Counted from the first letter of the stretch, positions 1 through 8,070 are shown. The stretch: DNA of 64,000 bases from Enterococcus faecalis_A (GCA_051295955.1 JBPDWA010000001.1:496001-560000), one strand, 5' to 3'. Notes: a model not told the origin generated them from the letters alone. Made by a program: numbers and translations.

Positions 1-279
1 ATGTGTACATATGTTTCATTGAATTATTAAAATTTAATAAAATAATCAACACTAATTAACGATCAGCCACTAAAAGTATTTATTTGTTACCTGTGCCTAG
101 CTATTGGTAATTTCATCCTTTGCTTGAAGATTTCCGCAAAAAAATAGTACTTGGTATTAATTTTGAGTAGTTAAGAGTATGAGAATTTAAAAAAATTCAT
201 TTTAATATCAACAATAAGATTAACATATGGTAAAATTAAGATTAACATTTAATAAATATTTATAAAAAGGAGTGGTGCG

Positions 280-1575
280 ATGAAAAGCAGAAGATTTCTA
301 TTTTGGATTATTGGCCTATTTTTAATTCTCGGGAGTTTCAGTAGTTTTCCTTCTTTCAGTTGGGGAGCTCAGAAAGTGGATGTGACTTTTCATTATCAGG
401 ATTGGGACCAATTATCGCTAAGTCAGCAAGCACAGTTGCAAGCCGGAATACCTAATGAAACAATAACCTTTGATGAGGTAAGCTATACGTTTGTGTATCA
501 AAAAACGAAAACAAGCACATCAGCTGATACGCCAGCCAACTCGTCAAGTGCTGCAAATGGTAACAACACTTCAAGCTTAACTTCTCATGAAGTCAGTGAG
601 ATGCAAAGCGCTGGTACCGAGACCGGACTGCCTAAAACCGGTGATACTAGACAATCGTACATTACTTTAGTGGGTGGCTGCTTGCTAATAGTGGCAGTCG
701 GAGTTTATATCTGGAAACGTAGACAGTTGAAGCAGTTACTGTTATTGCTAATTATTCTAAGTGGTCTAGGCGTCGGAGCAGGAAAAAACGTTCAAGCTGT
801 AGCTGATACCAAGCTGCATGCTAGAGAAACGCAACAAATAACAAAAGGTGCTCACTTAGTAAAAGAACCTCAGACGATTGCTGGTTATACATATCGCGGT
901 TACCTGCGAACAGCTAGAAATCATGAAACATCGGGTCCAAATAAAACAGAAACCGTGGCCGTTCATTATGAGGCAACTGATGGCACTGTTTTAAGTGATA
1001 TCATCTATCTGGAAGGAGAAGTGGGAACTGTCTACCAAACGCCGACAAAAGAATTTGCTGGATATGTCCAAAAAACAGTGGAAGGAACCCCAACGGGCCT
1101 TTTCCAAGAACAAGCACAAGTCGTCAAGTATCTATATGAGAAACAAGCAGTTGAGGCTAAGCTGATTTTGCGCTTTGTCAATGCTTTAGGACAGCCTTTT
1201 GTAGTTCCTGATTTTTCAGCTATGAAAAATGGTGATTTTGTAGCGCTCTATCCTAATTTAGATCAGTATACCGTAAAGCTAGACTATAATGGTCATACGT
1301 ATCAGCAGAATGAAACAGTGGCAGAGATCATTTTTTCGAAAGATATAGGTGATTCATATACCTTACCAAAACAGGTAAGATTCACCATTCAAGATGAGCG
1401 AGGCCAACACGTGAATTACTTAAGTAGCTTAAACGAGGATTATAGTTCATCTGGACCTGCTTATTGGGGCAACTATTGGGAAGAACCAACGAATTATGCA
1501 GGAACCATTCAGGCTGAACAAGTAGTAGTTACGTATATTATAAGAGGGTCTGGTTATGCTACCGCTGCTCCTTAA
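280..1575 (+). CDS. Secreted MucBP-like surface protein with an internal LPKTG sorting signal
   Basis: 431 residues, start supported by AAAAGGAG upstream of ATG 280. Residues 1-30 form a signal peptide. A short beta-rich segment (31-75) and a Ser/Thr/Asn-rich linker follow. LPKTG sits at 117-121, then a membrane segment (about 128-145) and the positive tail KRR (147-149), which is a complete sortase signal. The chain does not stop there. A second signal-peptide-like hydrophobic stretch (about 150-168) leads into roughly 260 more residues with MucBP-like repeats (about 196-290) and a C-terminal beta-rich region. It looks like a small LPXTG protein fused in frame to a second secreted protein. 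A TTG at 727, next to the KRR tail, could restart translation but has only a weak upstream GGAAA. Role in surface adhesion is inferred from MucBP-type domains. Confidence 0.75.
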   Translation: MKSRRFLFWIIGLFLILGSFSSFPSFSWGAQKVDVTFHYQDWDQLSLSQQAQLQAGIPNETITFDEVSYTFVYQKTKTSTSADTPANSSSAANGNNTSSLTSHEVSEMQSAGTETGLPKTGDTRQSYITLVGGCLLIVAVGVYIWKRRQLKQLLLLLIILSGLGVGAGKNVQAVADTKLHARETQQITKGAHLVKEPQTIAGYTYRGYLRTARNHETSGPNKTETVAVHYEATDGTVLSDIIYLEGEVGTVYQTPTKEFAGYVQKTVEGTPTGLFQEQAQVVKYLYEKQAVEAKLILRFVNALGQPFVVPDFSAMKNGDFVALYPNLDQYTVKLDYNGHTYQQNETVAEIIFSKDIGDSYTLPKQVRFTIQDERGQHVNYLSSLNEDYSSSGPAYWGNYWEEPTNYAGTIQAEQVVVTYIIRGSGYATAAP

Positions 1576-1666
1576 CATGACAACTTTATCTACAAAAAAA
1601 GCTAAGCTGACTAAGCTTCTTGCTTTTTTAAAATGAGACCATCGAAAGATGCAACATTGCGCAAAC

Positions 1667-1708
1667 AAAAAAGGACAGCTTTTCTTCATCAGAAAAGCTG
1701 TCCTTTTT
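1667..1708. terminator. Bidirectional rho-independent terminator
   Basis: A 17-bp near-perfect stem (arms 1667-1683 and 1692-1708) with A-run and T-run flanks lies between the convergent surface-protein gene and the VOC-family gene, so it can serve both. Confidence 0.85.
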
Positions 1709-1720
1709 AATTGCCCGCTG

Positions 1721-2101
1721 TCATTCATGAATTTCTAATGGCAAACCATCAGGGTCAAAAAAAAATGTCATTTTCTCACCGGTAAAGTCATCGGTGCGAA
1801 TTGGTTCTGTTTTAATGCCCTGACTGTTCAAAAAAGCAGCGACAGCGTCGACACTTTCCACCTTAAAAGCCAAGTGACGCAATCCTAACGCTTCAGGATA
1901 TGAAGGGCGCTTTGGGAAAATAGGCGCAATAAAAATTTCTAACTCTTGATTGCCCAATTTCAAATCCAACTTAATATCATTTTTTTCTGGTCGATGATTT
2001 TCTCTGATGATTTCAAAGCCCAGTGTTTCCACGTAAAATTTTTTGGTGGCCTGATAATCTGAAGCGTTAATTGCCACATGATGGATCTGATTAAAAAACA
2101 T
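1721..2101 (-). CDS. VOC-family (glyoxalase I-like) metalloprotein, YaeR/SMU.1112c type
   Basis: 126 residues from the ATG at 2101, which has AAGGAG seven bases upstream; an upstream in-frame start would place that Shine-Dalgarno inside the gene. The protein opens with IHHVAINASDY and carries FYVETLGFE, GLRHLAFKV and a C-terminal FFDPDGLPLEIHE, the usual betaalphabetabetabeta half-modules of the vicinal oxygen chelate fold with His and Glu metal ligands. Length is typical for the single-domain YaeR subgroup. These proteins are annotated as glyoxalase-like, but the substrate is not established. It is a single-gene unit, convergent with the upstream surface-protein gene and sharing its terminator. 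Confidence 0.85.
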   Translation of the reverse strand: MFFNQIHHVAINASDYQATKKFYVETLGFEIIRENHRPEKNDIKLDLKLGNQELEIFIAPIFPKRPSYPEALGLRHLAFKVESVDAVAAFLNSQGIKTEPIRTDDFTGEKMTFFFDPDGLPLEIHE

Positions 2102-2194
2102 ATCTTCGCTCCTTTTCATGATCTATGCTTGGTTAGTATATCAAGAAAAGAGTGACTTTGCCATCATTCTTATTTTCAAGATGAATCGATAAAC

Positions 2195-2488
2195 TCACTT
2201 CAATAATTTTTGACGGGGATAAAGGGAATGCTTAAACGTGTTGATTAGGAGTGATTGGCTGCGAAGCTGATGTTTTTTGACGACAAATTGTTGCCGCTGA
2301 TTAAAGTATCCGCTAACAGTGAGGCGCGTTCCTTGGTCTACTTCTGCTAAAAAGGTGAGTGCATGTATCCGAATCAGACAGTTTAATTGGTGTTCTTTAA
2401 AGCATAATGTAAAGCGGACTAAAGGTGCTTCTTCAAAAGTTAAGATTCTGATTTTTGTGACTGTTCCGGTATAGGTGTAATGCTTCAT
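2195..2488 (-). CDS. Small hypothetical protein, possible OB-fold
   Basis: 97 residues from the ATG at 2488, chosen because GGAG lies eight bases upstream (a GTG three codons earlier is also open). The pattern of alternating hydrophobic strands (YTYTGTVTKIRIL, VRFTLCF, LTVSGYF, QQFVVKKHQL) with no long helices looks like a small OB-fold, the kind found in single-strand DNA-binding or tRNA-binding modules. That is a shape impression only; I do not recognise the family. The C-terminus is basic. It sits alone between two non-coding stretches and has no obvious operon partner. Confidence 0.5.
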   Translation of the reverse strand: MKHYTYTGTVTKIRILTFEEAPLVRFTLCFKEHQLNCLIRIHALTFLAEVDQGTRLTVSGYFNQRQQFVVKKHQLRSQSLLINTFKHSLYPRQKLLK

Positions 2489-2503
2489 ATTCCTCACTCC
2501 AAT

Positions 2504-2812
2504 CTAGTTTTTTTGTTTAATAAAACAATCCTTTGTAATTTGAACAATTTTTCCCCTATTCCCGTTGGACTCGCAGGAAAGGCCGAGTATAAATTCTTGA
2601 ATGGAACTTGCTATCTCTCGTCTGATAGAACTGTAAACTAGTTTATTTGCTACTTTTACAGTCTTGTTTAGATTTGAATACCAGGGAGAATAAAACCCCA
2701 GAGCCATTTTTCTTGGTGAAGTAGTGGAAGATAAGATTTTTTGATTTACTGCCACCGATTTGGGAATCAAAAATCCTTCTTTTGGGTTTAAATCTGAAAC
2801 TACAATCACCAT
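2504..2812 (-). CDS. Doubtful small ORF, possibly a gene remnant
   Basis: An open frame of 102 codons without a convincing ribosome binding site and without a family I recognise. Composition is protein-like (mixed charged and hydrophobic residues, KSVAVNQKIL, VANKLVYSSIRREI), so it may be the remains of a larger gene rather than noise. It lies immediately upstream of the small OB-like gene on the same strand, but no function can be proposed. Confidence 0.2.
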   Translation of the reverse strand: MVIVVSDLNPKEGFLIPKSVAVNQKILSSTTSPRKMALGFYSPWYSNLNKTVKVANKLVYSSIRREIASSIQEFILGLSCESNGNRGKIVQITKDCFIKQKN

Positions 2813-3196
2813 AATACTGGTGCTTCTTGATCAGAAAAGGGCATATTTTATTTTTGTGGATCTTTTTTTAACGTTCAGTAAAATCCCCGTTTTTTTTTTC
2901 CAGCTATTTTTTGGTTAACCTGTTTCTGACTATTTTATCGAAATTTTCTGATAGGACGAGCAATCCTGACTAATTTGTACCCCAACTTTCAAATTTTGTC
3001 CTTTCAAAAGACGCTAGCTTCTTTTTTTGAATGGCTACCATCTTGCCTTTTTTATCTCCTTTTCTTGATAGAGGGATCTCATGGAGATAGCTTAATATAA
3101 TTATACGAACATTCGTTCCGTTTGTAAAGAGAATAAAGCGAACTATTTTACATTAAACAGAAATTTCAAGTACGCAAAAAATTTGCCATTAAAAAA
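2813..3196. other. Non-coding stretch upstream of treP
   Basis: No credible gene on either strand. The region is T-rich on the plus strand up to about 3060. An imperfect palindrome, GAACATTCGTTC, lies at about 3107-3118. I assign no function to the rest. Confidence 0.4.
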
Positions 3197-3210
3197 AGAA
3201 AACGCTTGTA
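3197..3210 (+). promoter_or_regulatory. cre-like CcpA operator
   Basis: The 14-mer AGAAAACGCTTGTA matches the catabolite-responsive element core (AAACGCTT) and overlaps the -35 of the treP promoter, a position where CcpA binding would repress. Confidence 0.6.
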
Positions 3211-3234
3211 AAAAAAACGAGAATCCAGTATTAT
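3206..3234 (+). promoter_or_regulatory. treP promoter
   Basis: TTGTAA (3206-3211) and TATTAT (3229-3234) are separated by 17 bases; the overlapping TATAAT at 3232 is an alternative -10. Confidence 0.55.
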
Positions 3235-3248
3235 AATATATGAGTTGA

Positions 3249-3260
3249 TTGTATATACAA
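3249..3260 (+). promoter_or_regulatory. TreR-type operator
   Basis: The perfect 12-bp palindrome TTGTATATACAA lies between the -10 and the Shine-Dalgarno of the trehalose PTS gene. As I remember it, this is the same core as the Bacillus subtilis TreR operator. No treR gene is in the window. Confidence 0.7.
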
Positions 3261-3283
3261 GTTTTCGGAAGGAGAAAAAACAG

Positions 3284-4759
3284 ATGGGCAAATTTAAAGA
3301 GGATGCACAGCAGCTCTTAGAATTAGTGGGAGGCAAAGAGAATATTGCAGCAGTCTCACATTGTGCAACGCGTATGCGATTTGTGTTAAATGATCCGACT
3401 TTGGCAGATGAAAAAGCGATTGAAAAAATTTCTACTGTTAAAGGAACGTTTACCAATGCCGGCCAATTTCAAGTGATTATTGGTAATGAGGTTCAGCAAT
3501 TTTATAATGATTTTTCAGAAATTTCCGGTTTGGAAGGCGTTTCAAAGGAAGCCGGTAAAGCTGTAGCGAAACAAAATTTAAGCCCGGTTCAACGGATCAT
3601 TTCAGTACTGGCAGAAATCTTTACGCCGTTGATTCCGGCGCTAGTTATTGGTGGATTAATTCTCGGTTTTCGCAATATTTTGGAAGGGATTCCATTTGGC
3701 TTTTTAGATGGCCAAAAGATTGTGGAGGTTTCTCAATTTTGGAGTGGCGTTAATTCTTTTCTCTGGTTGATTGGTGAAGCAATTTTCCACTTCTTACCAG
3801 TAGGAATTACATGGAGTATTACGAAGAAAATGGGGACGACTCAAATTTTAGGGATTGTCTTAGGGATCACTCTTGTTTCGCCTCAGTTATTGAATGCGTA
3901 TTCAGTCGCTACCGCCAAGGCTTCAGAAATTCCTTTCTGGGATTTTGGCTTTGCGCAAGTAAATATGATTGGTTACCAAGCACAAGTAATACCAGCCATG
4001 CTGGCCGGTTTTATGTTGGCTTATCTGGAAATCTTTTTTAGAAAAGTAATTCCGCAAGCAATTTCCATGATTTTTGTTCCTTTATTTGCGTTAGTGCCAA
4101 CCGTTTTAGCTGCACATGTCGTTTTAGGACCAATCGGTTGGGCTATTGGTAGCTGGGTATCAGACTTGGTGAATGCTGGTCTAACATCTGCTTTTAATTG
4201 GCTGTTCGGCGCAGTCTTTGGTTTCTTATATGCACCGCTGGTTATTACTGGCTTGCATCATATGACGAACGCTATTGATTTACAGCTGATTGCTGATTTT
4301 CAGTCAACGAATTTGTGGCCGATGATCGCTCTATCCAATATCGCCCAAGGTTCGGCTGTATTAGCTGTGATCTTTATGCACAGAGGGAACAAAGAGGAAG
4401 AGCAAGTATCAATTCCGGCGATGATTTCTTGTTATCTAGGCGTAACTGAACCAGCGATGTTTGGAATTAATTTGAAATATGTATATCCATTTGTAGCCGG
4501 TATGATTGGTTCAGCGTTAGCCGGAACCTTTGCCACTTTCTTCGGCGTACGGGCAACTAGTATCGGTGTAGGTGGACTTCCGGGGATTCTGTCTATTATT
4601 CCTCAGTATTATTTACCGTTTTTAGGCGCTATGCTGATCGCAATTGTGGTACCGTTTGCTTTGGCTTATCTATTTAGAACCAGAGAAATTTTCAACAAAG
4701 TTGATCCAGTTGATGAAGAAACGGGTAGGCTATTTACAGAAGAGCAGCAACAAATTTAA
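3284..4759 (+). CDS. treP: PTS system trehalose-specific EIIBC component
   Basis: 491 residues from ATG 3284, which follows GGAAGGAG; an earlier in-frame start at 3245 would begin inside the operator and is rejected. The N-terminal EIIB domain carries the phosphorylated cysteine in VSHCATRMRF (Cys27). A linker at about 85-105 leads into a roughly ten-helix EIIC domain with the sugar-binding GLHHMTNAID region and a conserved GVTEPAMFG loop. It imports and phosphorylates trehalose to trehalose-6-phosphate; no EIIA domain is fused, so a separate glucose-type EIIA is needed, such as the one at 59.2 kb. Assignment to trehalose rather than sucrose or MurNAc rests on overall resemblance to TreB/TreP and the TreR-like operator. 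No trehalose-6-phosphate hydrolase or phosphorylase gene follows, which is unusual. Confidence 0.9.
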   Translation: MGKFKEDAQQLLELVGGKENIAAVSHCATRMRFVLNDPTLADEKAIEKISTVKGTFTNAGQFQVIIGNEVQQFYNDFSEISGLEGVSKEAGKAVAKQNLSPVQRIISVLAEIFTPLIPALVIGGLILGFRNILEGIPFGFLDGQKIVEVSQFWSGVNSFLWLIGEAIFHFLPVGITWSITKKMGTTQILGIVLGITLVSPQLLNAYSVATAKASEIPFWDFGFAQVNMIGYQAQVIPAMLAGFMLAYLEIFFRKVIPQAISMIFVPLFALVPTVLAAHVVLGPIGWAIGSWVSDLVNAGLTSAFNWLFGAVFGFLYAPLVITGLHHMTNAIDLQLIADFQSTNLWPMIALSNIAQGSAVLAVIFMHRGNKEEEQVSIPAMISCYLGVTEPAMFGINLKYVYPFVAGMIGSALAGTFATFFGVRATSIGVGGLPGILSIIPQYYLPFLGAMLIAIVVPFALAYLFRTREIFNKVDPVDEETGRLFTEEQQQI

Positions 4760-4775
4760 TTCATTAAAAATTTAT

Positions 4776-4812
4776 ACTCCTTACAGCTAGATGAACATAG
4801 CTATAAGGAGTG
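4776..4812 (+). terminator. Terminator of treP
   Basis: The arms ACTCCTTA and TAAGGAGT, with inner AGCTA/TAGCT pairing, are followed by a T-rich run 17 bases after the treP stop. Confidence 0.8.
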
Positions 4813-4882
4813 ATTTTGTTTGAAAGTCTGCTATTTTTTATAAGGAATGGTTGTAAAGCTTTTAGCTTGAGTGAGTAGGTAG

Positions 4883-5218
4883 AGTATACAAGATATAGAT
4901 GAGCAGCTTCACTCGTTTAAAAAAGAAACAGAAAATGTATTTGAACAAGTGAGATACCTCACACGTGAAGATAAAATAGATCTGGAAAAATTGAATTGGC
5001 AAATGATGACAATTGAAGAGAAGGTGTATAAAGAAGGGCGAAACTATCATGTACAATTAGATAAAGAACAGGATGATTTAAGGTGGAAACTAGATAAAGC
5101 TATTGAACTGGTAGGAGCAGAGAACAGAGAAGAGCTGCGAAAACAAGAGAACAACAGGAATAATGATTTATCAGTAACTAACCTGCCACATAGCAGGCGG
5201 CTAGTTATTAAAAAATAG
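4883..5218 (+). pseudogene. DUF3958-like type VII secretion accessory gene, start lost
   Basis: The frame is open from just after a stop at 4880-4882, and residues before the first GTG (4949) already look coding (IDEQLHSFKKE, ENVFEQVRYL). The 110 or so residues form a highly charged, helical, coiled-coil protein resembling DUF3958, a small family usually encoded between a WXG-like protein and an LXG toxin in enterococcal type VII secretion modules. No ATG or good ribosome binding site is present in front of the conserved region. The last 20 codons run into an imperfect hairpin (about 5168-5210), as if the real 3' end were lost. I take it to be a relic. The matching LXG relic lies 6 kb downstream on the other strand. 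Confidence 0.5.
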
Positions 5219-5277
5219 TTGGTTTTTTTCCTGCTTTCAGTTAGACTAAAAAGGATTGAGAAAAAGGAGCAGGATAA

Positions 5278-6282
5278 ATGGATATTTATTTGAAAAAAGC
5301 AATTTTACACATTATTGACCGGGAAGCCGGCGTACCGGTATTTTCAGAAAATGAGTTGGATTTAACGACTGAATATATTCGCCAATATATAACGGCGAAA
5401 ATTTCAAAGCTATCAACGGCTCAAACTAAAACAGGAACCTTAGCGGAGCCCAGCCTTTTTGTTGAAAAAGTACGGGGATTGCCTCACGAATTCGTGCAAA
5501 AAAGCCAAGAGCTGACACAGCACTGGTTTGATATATACACAGCTAGTGAAGATGCGCCTAGTGCAGATGTTTTATTGGTTTTATATGAATTAGATACAGT
5601 TTTACATGCTGCCATGATCAAGTTGAACTACAAAGAAAGCTACACGCATTTTGTCGATTATGAAGCAGAAGCAGTCGCTAACAAACTCATCATTAATCGA
5701 GCGATTTTACCTGCTAAGACTCAAAAACCAGATGAAGGCATCACGATTGATTTAAAAACCCTTGGTTTTGAATTATTGGAGAAGCGATATGAATTTTCAG
5801 GGGAAAAAGTCTGGTATTTTTCTGAAAAAGTAATTGAAGCTCAACCAGCCCCTTCAATGGACGAAAACTTGAAGGAAATAAAAAAAGCAGTCAAACGTAT
5901 TGGTAAAAAATTTAATGAAGATGAATTTGAACTAATGGCTTCCGTAAAAGAAGCGGTTTATGAAAGTATCGAAGAAACAGGTACGATTGATAATGAACAA
6001 ATTGCCGAACAAGTCTTTAAAGAAAATATTTCCGCTAAAATGGCTTACCAGGAAGAAGTAAATGAATCAAAATTTGTCGATAAAACACCGCCGCTAAGAG
6101 AAGCCAGAGAAATTTCCGAGAAAAAATTCGGCAAACAAAAATTAAAAATGAACAACGGCATTGAGCTAATTGTACCTTTGGATGTATATCGCAATAGTGA
6201 CCTAATTGAATTTGTTAATAATCCAGACGGCACCGTGTCAATTGTATTAAAAAATATTGAAAAAATCAGTAATCAATTATAA
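5278..6282 (+). CDS. Nucleoid-associated protein, NdpA/YejK (37-kDa) family
   Basis: 334 residues with AAAGGAG upstream of ATG 5278. The protein begins with KKAILHIIDREAGVPVFSENEL, typical of the NA37/YejK family, and runs through mixed alpha/beta segments with KLNYKESYTHFVDY and a lysine-rich stretch (KKAVKRIGKKF) to a beta-rich C-terminus ending SIVLKNIEKI. Length matches the family. YejK associates with the nucleoid in Escherichia coli; in Gram-positive accessory regions relatives are often near mobile DNA or defence genes. It is a single-gene unit with 1.1 kb of non-coding DNA after it, and the flanking DUF3958 relic and bacteriocin operon suggest it is part of the accessory block. Confidence 0.75.
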   Translation: MDIYLKKAILHIIDREAGVPVFSENELDLTTEYIRQYITAKISKLSTAQTKTGTLAEPSLFVEKVRGLPHEFVQKSQELTQHWFDIYTASEDAPSADVLLVLYELDTVLHAAMIKLNYKESYTHFVDYEAEAVANKLIINRAILPAKTQKPDEGITIDLKTLGFELLEKRYEFSGEKVWYFSEKVIEAQPAPSMDENLKEIKKAVKRIGKKFNEDEFELMASVKEAVYESIEETGTIDNEQIAEQVFKENISAKMAYQEEVNESKFVDKTPPLREAREISEKKFGKQKLKMNNGIELIVPLDVYRNSDLIEFVNNPDGTVSIVLKNIEKISNQL

Positions 6283-7405
6283 AAATAAAGATAAATAAAA
6301 ACGTAGTTATTTGAAACAAAATTGAACAAAAAGCAGATTTTTGCAAGGATCGACAAAGAGTATCCCGTTGTCTAAGGGTTTAGGAATAATTAAATAATAA
6401 ACAAAGTTGTTATAAAAAAAATCTTTTTCGTAAATTACTCATCAATCTTATAACACTCTTTCGGACTTGTATGCAAGTAAATATTGATAAGCACTTTTGA
6501 AAATTTTTAGGCAGTACACCGTCCTCAAAAGTGGAAGGAGCAATAAAGTGTCTGTGTTATGCGTTTTTAGTAGATACTAGCTTAAAAATTACAATGTAGC
6601 TTATCTGGTCTTTGGAAACAATAGCGTGAGTGTCAAGAAAAAGGAGTAACTTTTCCTTACAAGTGCCAAGCTGCTCGGCTCCTTAGCGTTTATATACATT
6701 GGACGTCCAATTATTTTCAAGCCATTTAACTGTAGTCAAAATCCTAAAAGGATCATGTCTGCAGTTTTTTTGATGTTAAACCATATGGTTCGATTACTAA
6801 TTTTTATCTTATCCAGTTAAAAAAACTTTTTTCTATTTTTGGTTCTGTAAGACTAGTTTCTTTAGAACGATTTGCCCAAATTTATCCTGACATGCTCTAA
6901 GGATCGCTGGTTTATCTGTGGTATTCTGTACATTTTTTAGAAAAAACACGTTCCTTATAAATTAATCATAAAAATATAAAAATAATTTTCTATAATTTAT
7001 TTACAATTTGATGGAAACATTGAAATCTTTTATTTCTCCAATGGTGTGAATTAACTGTTTGTAAAGAAAAAAATGCTCGTTCAAATACAAATAAAATATA
7101 AATTATTAATTAATTAGTCTTGACTTTTTATTTTTTTACTATACTATGTAGACAAAGAAAACTATTTATAAAATAAATTTATATTTAATATATAAAAATA
7201 AAACGATGGATTGTGTCGGAAAAGAAGGGAACTGTATGCATAAACTTCGGTTGAAAGTTTGAAGTTCATTCACCTAAAATGCAAAAGAACTTCAGCTAGA
7301 GCATTAAAAGCTACAGTTTTAATTTTCATTATTAATTACACTAATACTTAGTGAAAATTAAATTTCTGTGGTGTGTTTTTGATAACTTAATATTTAAAAG
7401 GAGAA
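6283..7405. other. Long AT-rich non-coding stretch before the bacteriocin operon
   Basis: No convincing ORF is seen on either strand. It holds an inverted repeat CACTTTTGA (6492-6500) and TCAAAAGTG (6525-6533) and, toward the end, the bacteriocin promoter (7120-7147) followed by a leader of about 250 bases. Base composition becomes markedly AT-rich after about 6950. It may be remains of earlier genes. Confidence 0.5.
7120..7147 (+). promoter_or_regulatory. Probable promoter of the circular-bacteriocin operon
   Basis: TTGACT (7120-7125), a 16-base spacer and TACTAT (7142-7147). This is the best sigma-A match upstream of the precursor genes and implies a leader of about 255 bases. Confidence 0.5.
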
Positions 7406-7408
7406 ATG

Positions 7409-7675
7409 ATGGTTAAAAAAATTGCATTATCTTTCATATGTTTTTTTATTGTCGCAATGTCTTTTTCAACACATGTTCCTCAGGTAGCTATTACTTTTGG
7501 GCTGGCAGACACAACAGCTAAAGCTATTGTTAATTTCATACTAGCTGCTTCAAATATAGCGTCTTTAGTAAGTTTGATTGGCATTATTTTTGGAGTCGGA
7601 GGATTCAGTTTGGCAGTTGTTCAAACAGTAAAATATCTGGCTAAAAAATCTTTTACAAAGGCGGTGGCATGGTGA
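7409..7675 (+). CDS. Circular bacteriocin precursor 1 (AS-48/enterocin NKR-5-3B type)
   Basis: 88 residues from the second of two adjacent ATGs, which has AAAGGAG at the better spacing. Residues 1-25 form a hydrophobic leader starting MVKK. Cleavage is predicted after VPQ (Gln25), giving a 63-residue core that opens VAITFGLADTT and closes TKAVAW. The core is four to five hydrophobic helices with Gly-rich turns, five Lys and one Asp (net about +4), with a Lys patch near the C-terminus (KYLAKKSFTK). Head-to-tail ligation would join Val1 to Trp63. The pattern, with the C-terminal Trp and basic last third, matches membrane-permeabilising circular bacteriocins. Its stop overlaps the start of precursor 2 (ATGGTGA), so the two are translationally coupled. 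Identity is by pattern, not by search. Confidence 0.85.
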   Translation: MVKKIALSFICFFIVAMSFSTHVPQVAITFGLADTTAKAIVNFILAASNIASLVSLIGIIFGVGGFSLAVVQTVKYLAKKSFTKAVAW

Positions 7676-7938
7676 AAAAATTTTTGTCTATATTTTTAGC
7701 AGTTGTGGCAGGGGCCTTTTTTCTGGACTTTAGTTTGCCGCATCTTGTTGCAACCTTTGGATTTGCAGCAAAGACAGCAAATCAAATTGTAGCAGTAATT
7801 AACGCTTATGGTACTGCAAGTTTTGCCGTCTCTTTAATTCTTGCAATTACTGGCGCAGGTGCTAGTGTGACTGCACTTGTTGCTACTGTCTATCAATTTA
7901 TCAAGAAAAAAGGACAAAAGTATGCTGTAACTTGGTAA
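7669..7938 (+). CDS. Circular bacteriocin precursor 2 (AS-48/enterocin NKR-5-3B type)
   Basis: 89 residues; the ATG overlaps the last codons of precursor 1 and GGCGG precedes it. Leader of 25 residues, again starting MVKK and ending in a Pro-Xaa motif (LPH, against VPQ in precursor 1), then a 64-residue core opening LVATFGFAAKTANQ and ending QKYAVTW. The core has five Lys and no acidic residue (net about +5), with four of the Lys in the last eleven residues. Core length and C-terminus are very close to what I remember of enterocin NKR-5-3B (64 residues, ending KYAAAW). Cleavage after His25 parallels AS-48, whose leader ends in His. Identical leader lengths and the shared TFG at core positions 4-6 show the two precursors are paralogues. 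Confidence 0.88.
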   Translation: MVKKFLSIFLAVVAGAFFLDFSLPHLVATFGFAAKTANQIVAVINAYGTASFAVSLILAITGAGASVTALVATVYQFIKKKGQKYAVTW

Positions 7939-7990
7939 AATTTAAATATTTACCTATCTCGCTTGCTAAAAAGAGTTGCAAATAATTTAA

Positions 7991-8038
7991 AGTTATTGTG
8001 AAATCATCAATAATTTCTTGATAATTTACACAATAACT
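7991..8038 (+). promoter_or_regulatory. Intercistronic hairpin between precursors and processing genes
   Basis: Perfect 10-bp arms AGTTATTGTG (7991-8000) and CACAATAACT (8029-8038) with a smaller inner stem. No T-run follows, so it is more likely a partial attenuator or mRNA-stabilising structure that keeps precursor expression above that of the downstream genes. Confidence 0.5.
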
Positions 8039-8070
8039 AGTAAAGTAGTGAGCTTTTTGAAAGGAGTACT

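Noticed and set aside
1447..1728. Minus-strand 93-codon frame over the end of the surface-protein gene
   Set aside because: Shadow frame, overlaps a coding gene and the terminator, no family resemblance.
3245..3283. Upstream start of treP
   Set aside because: It would place the TreR-like palindrome and the Shine-Dalgarno within the coding region; the conserved EIIB begins at MGKFKEDA.
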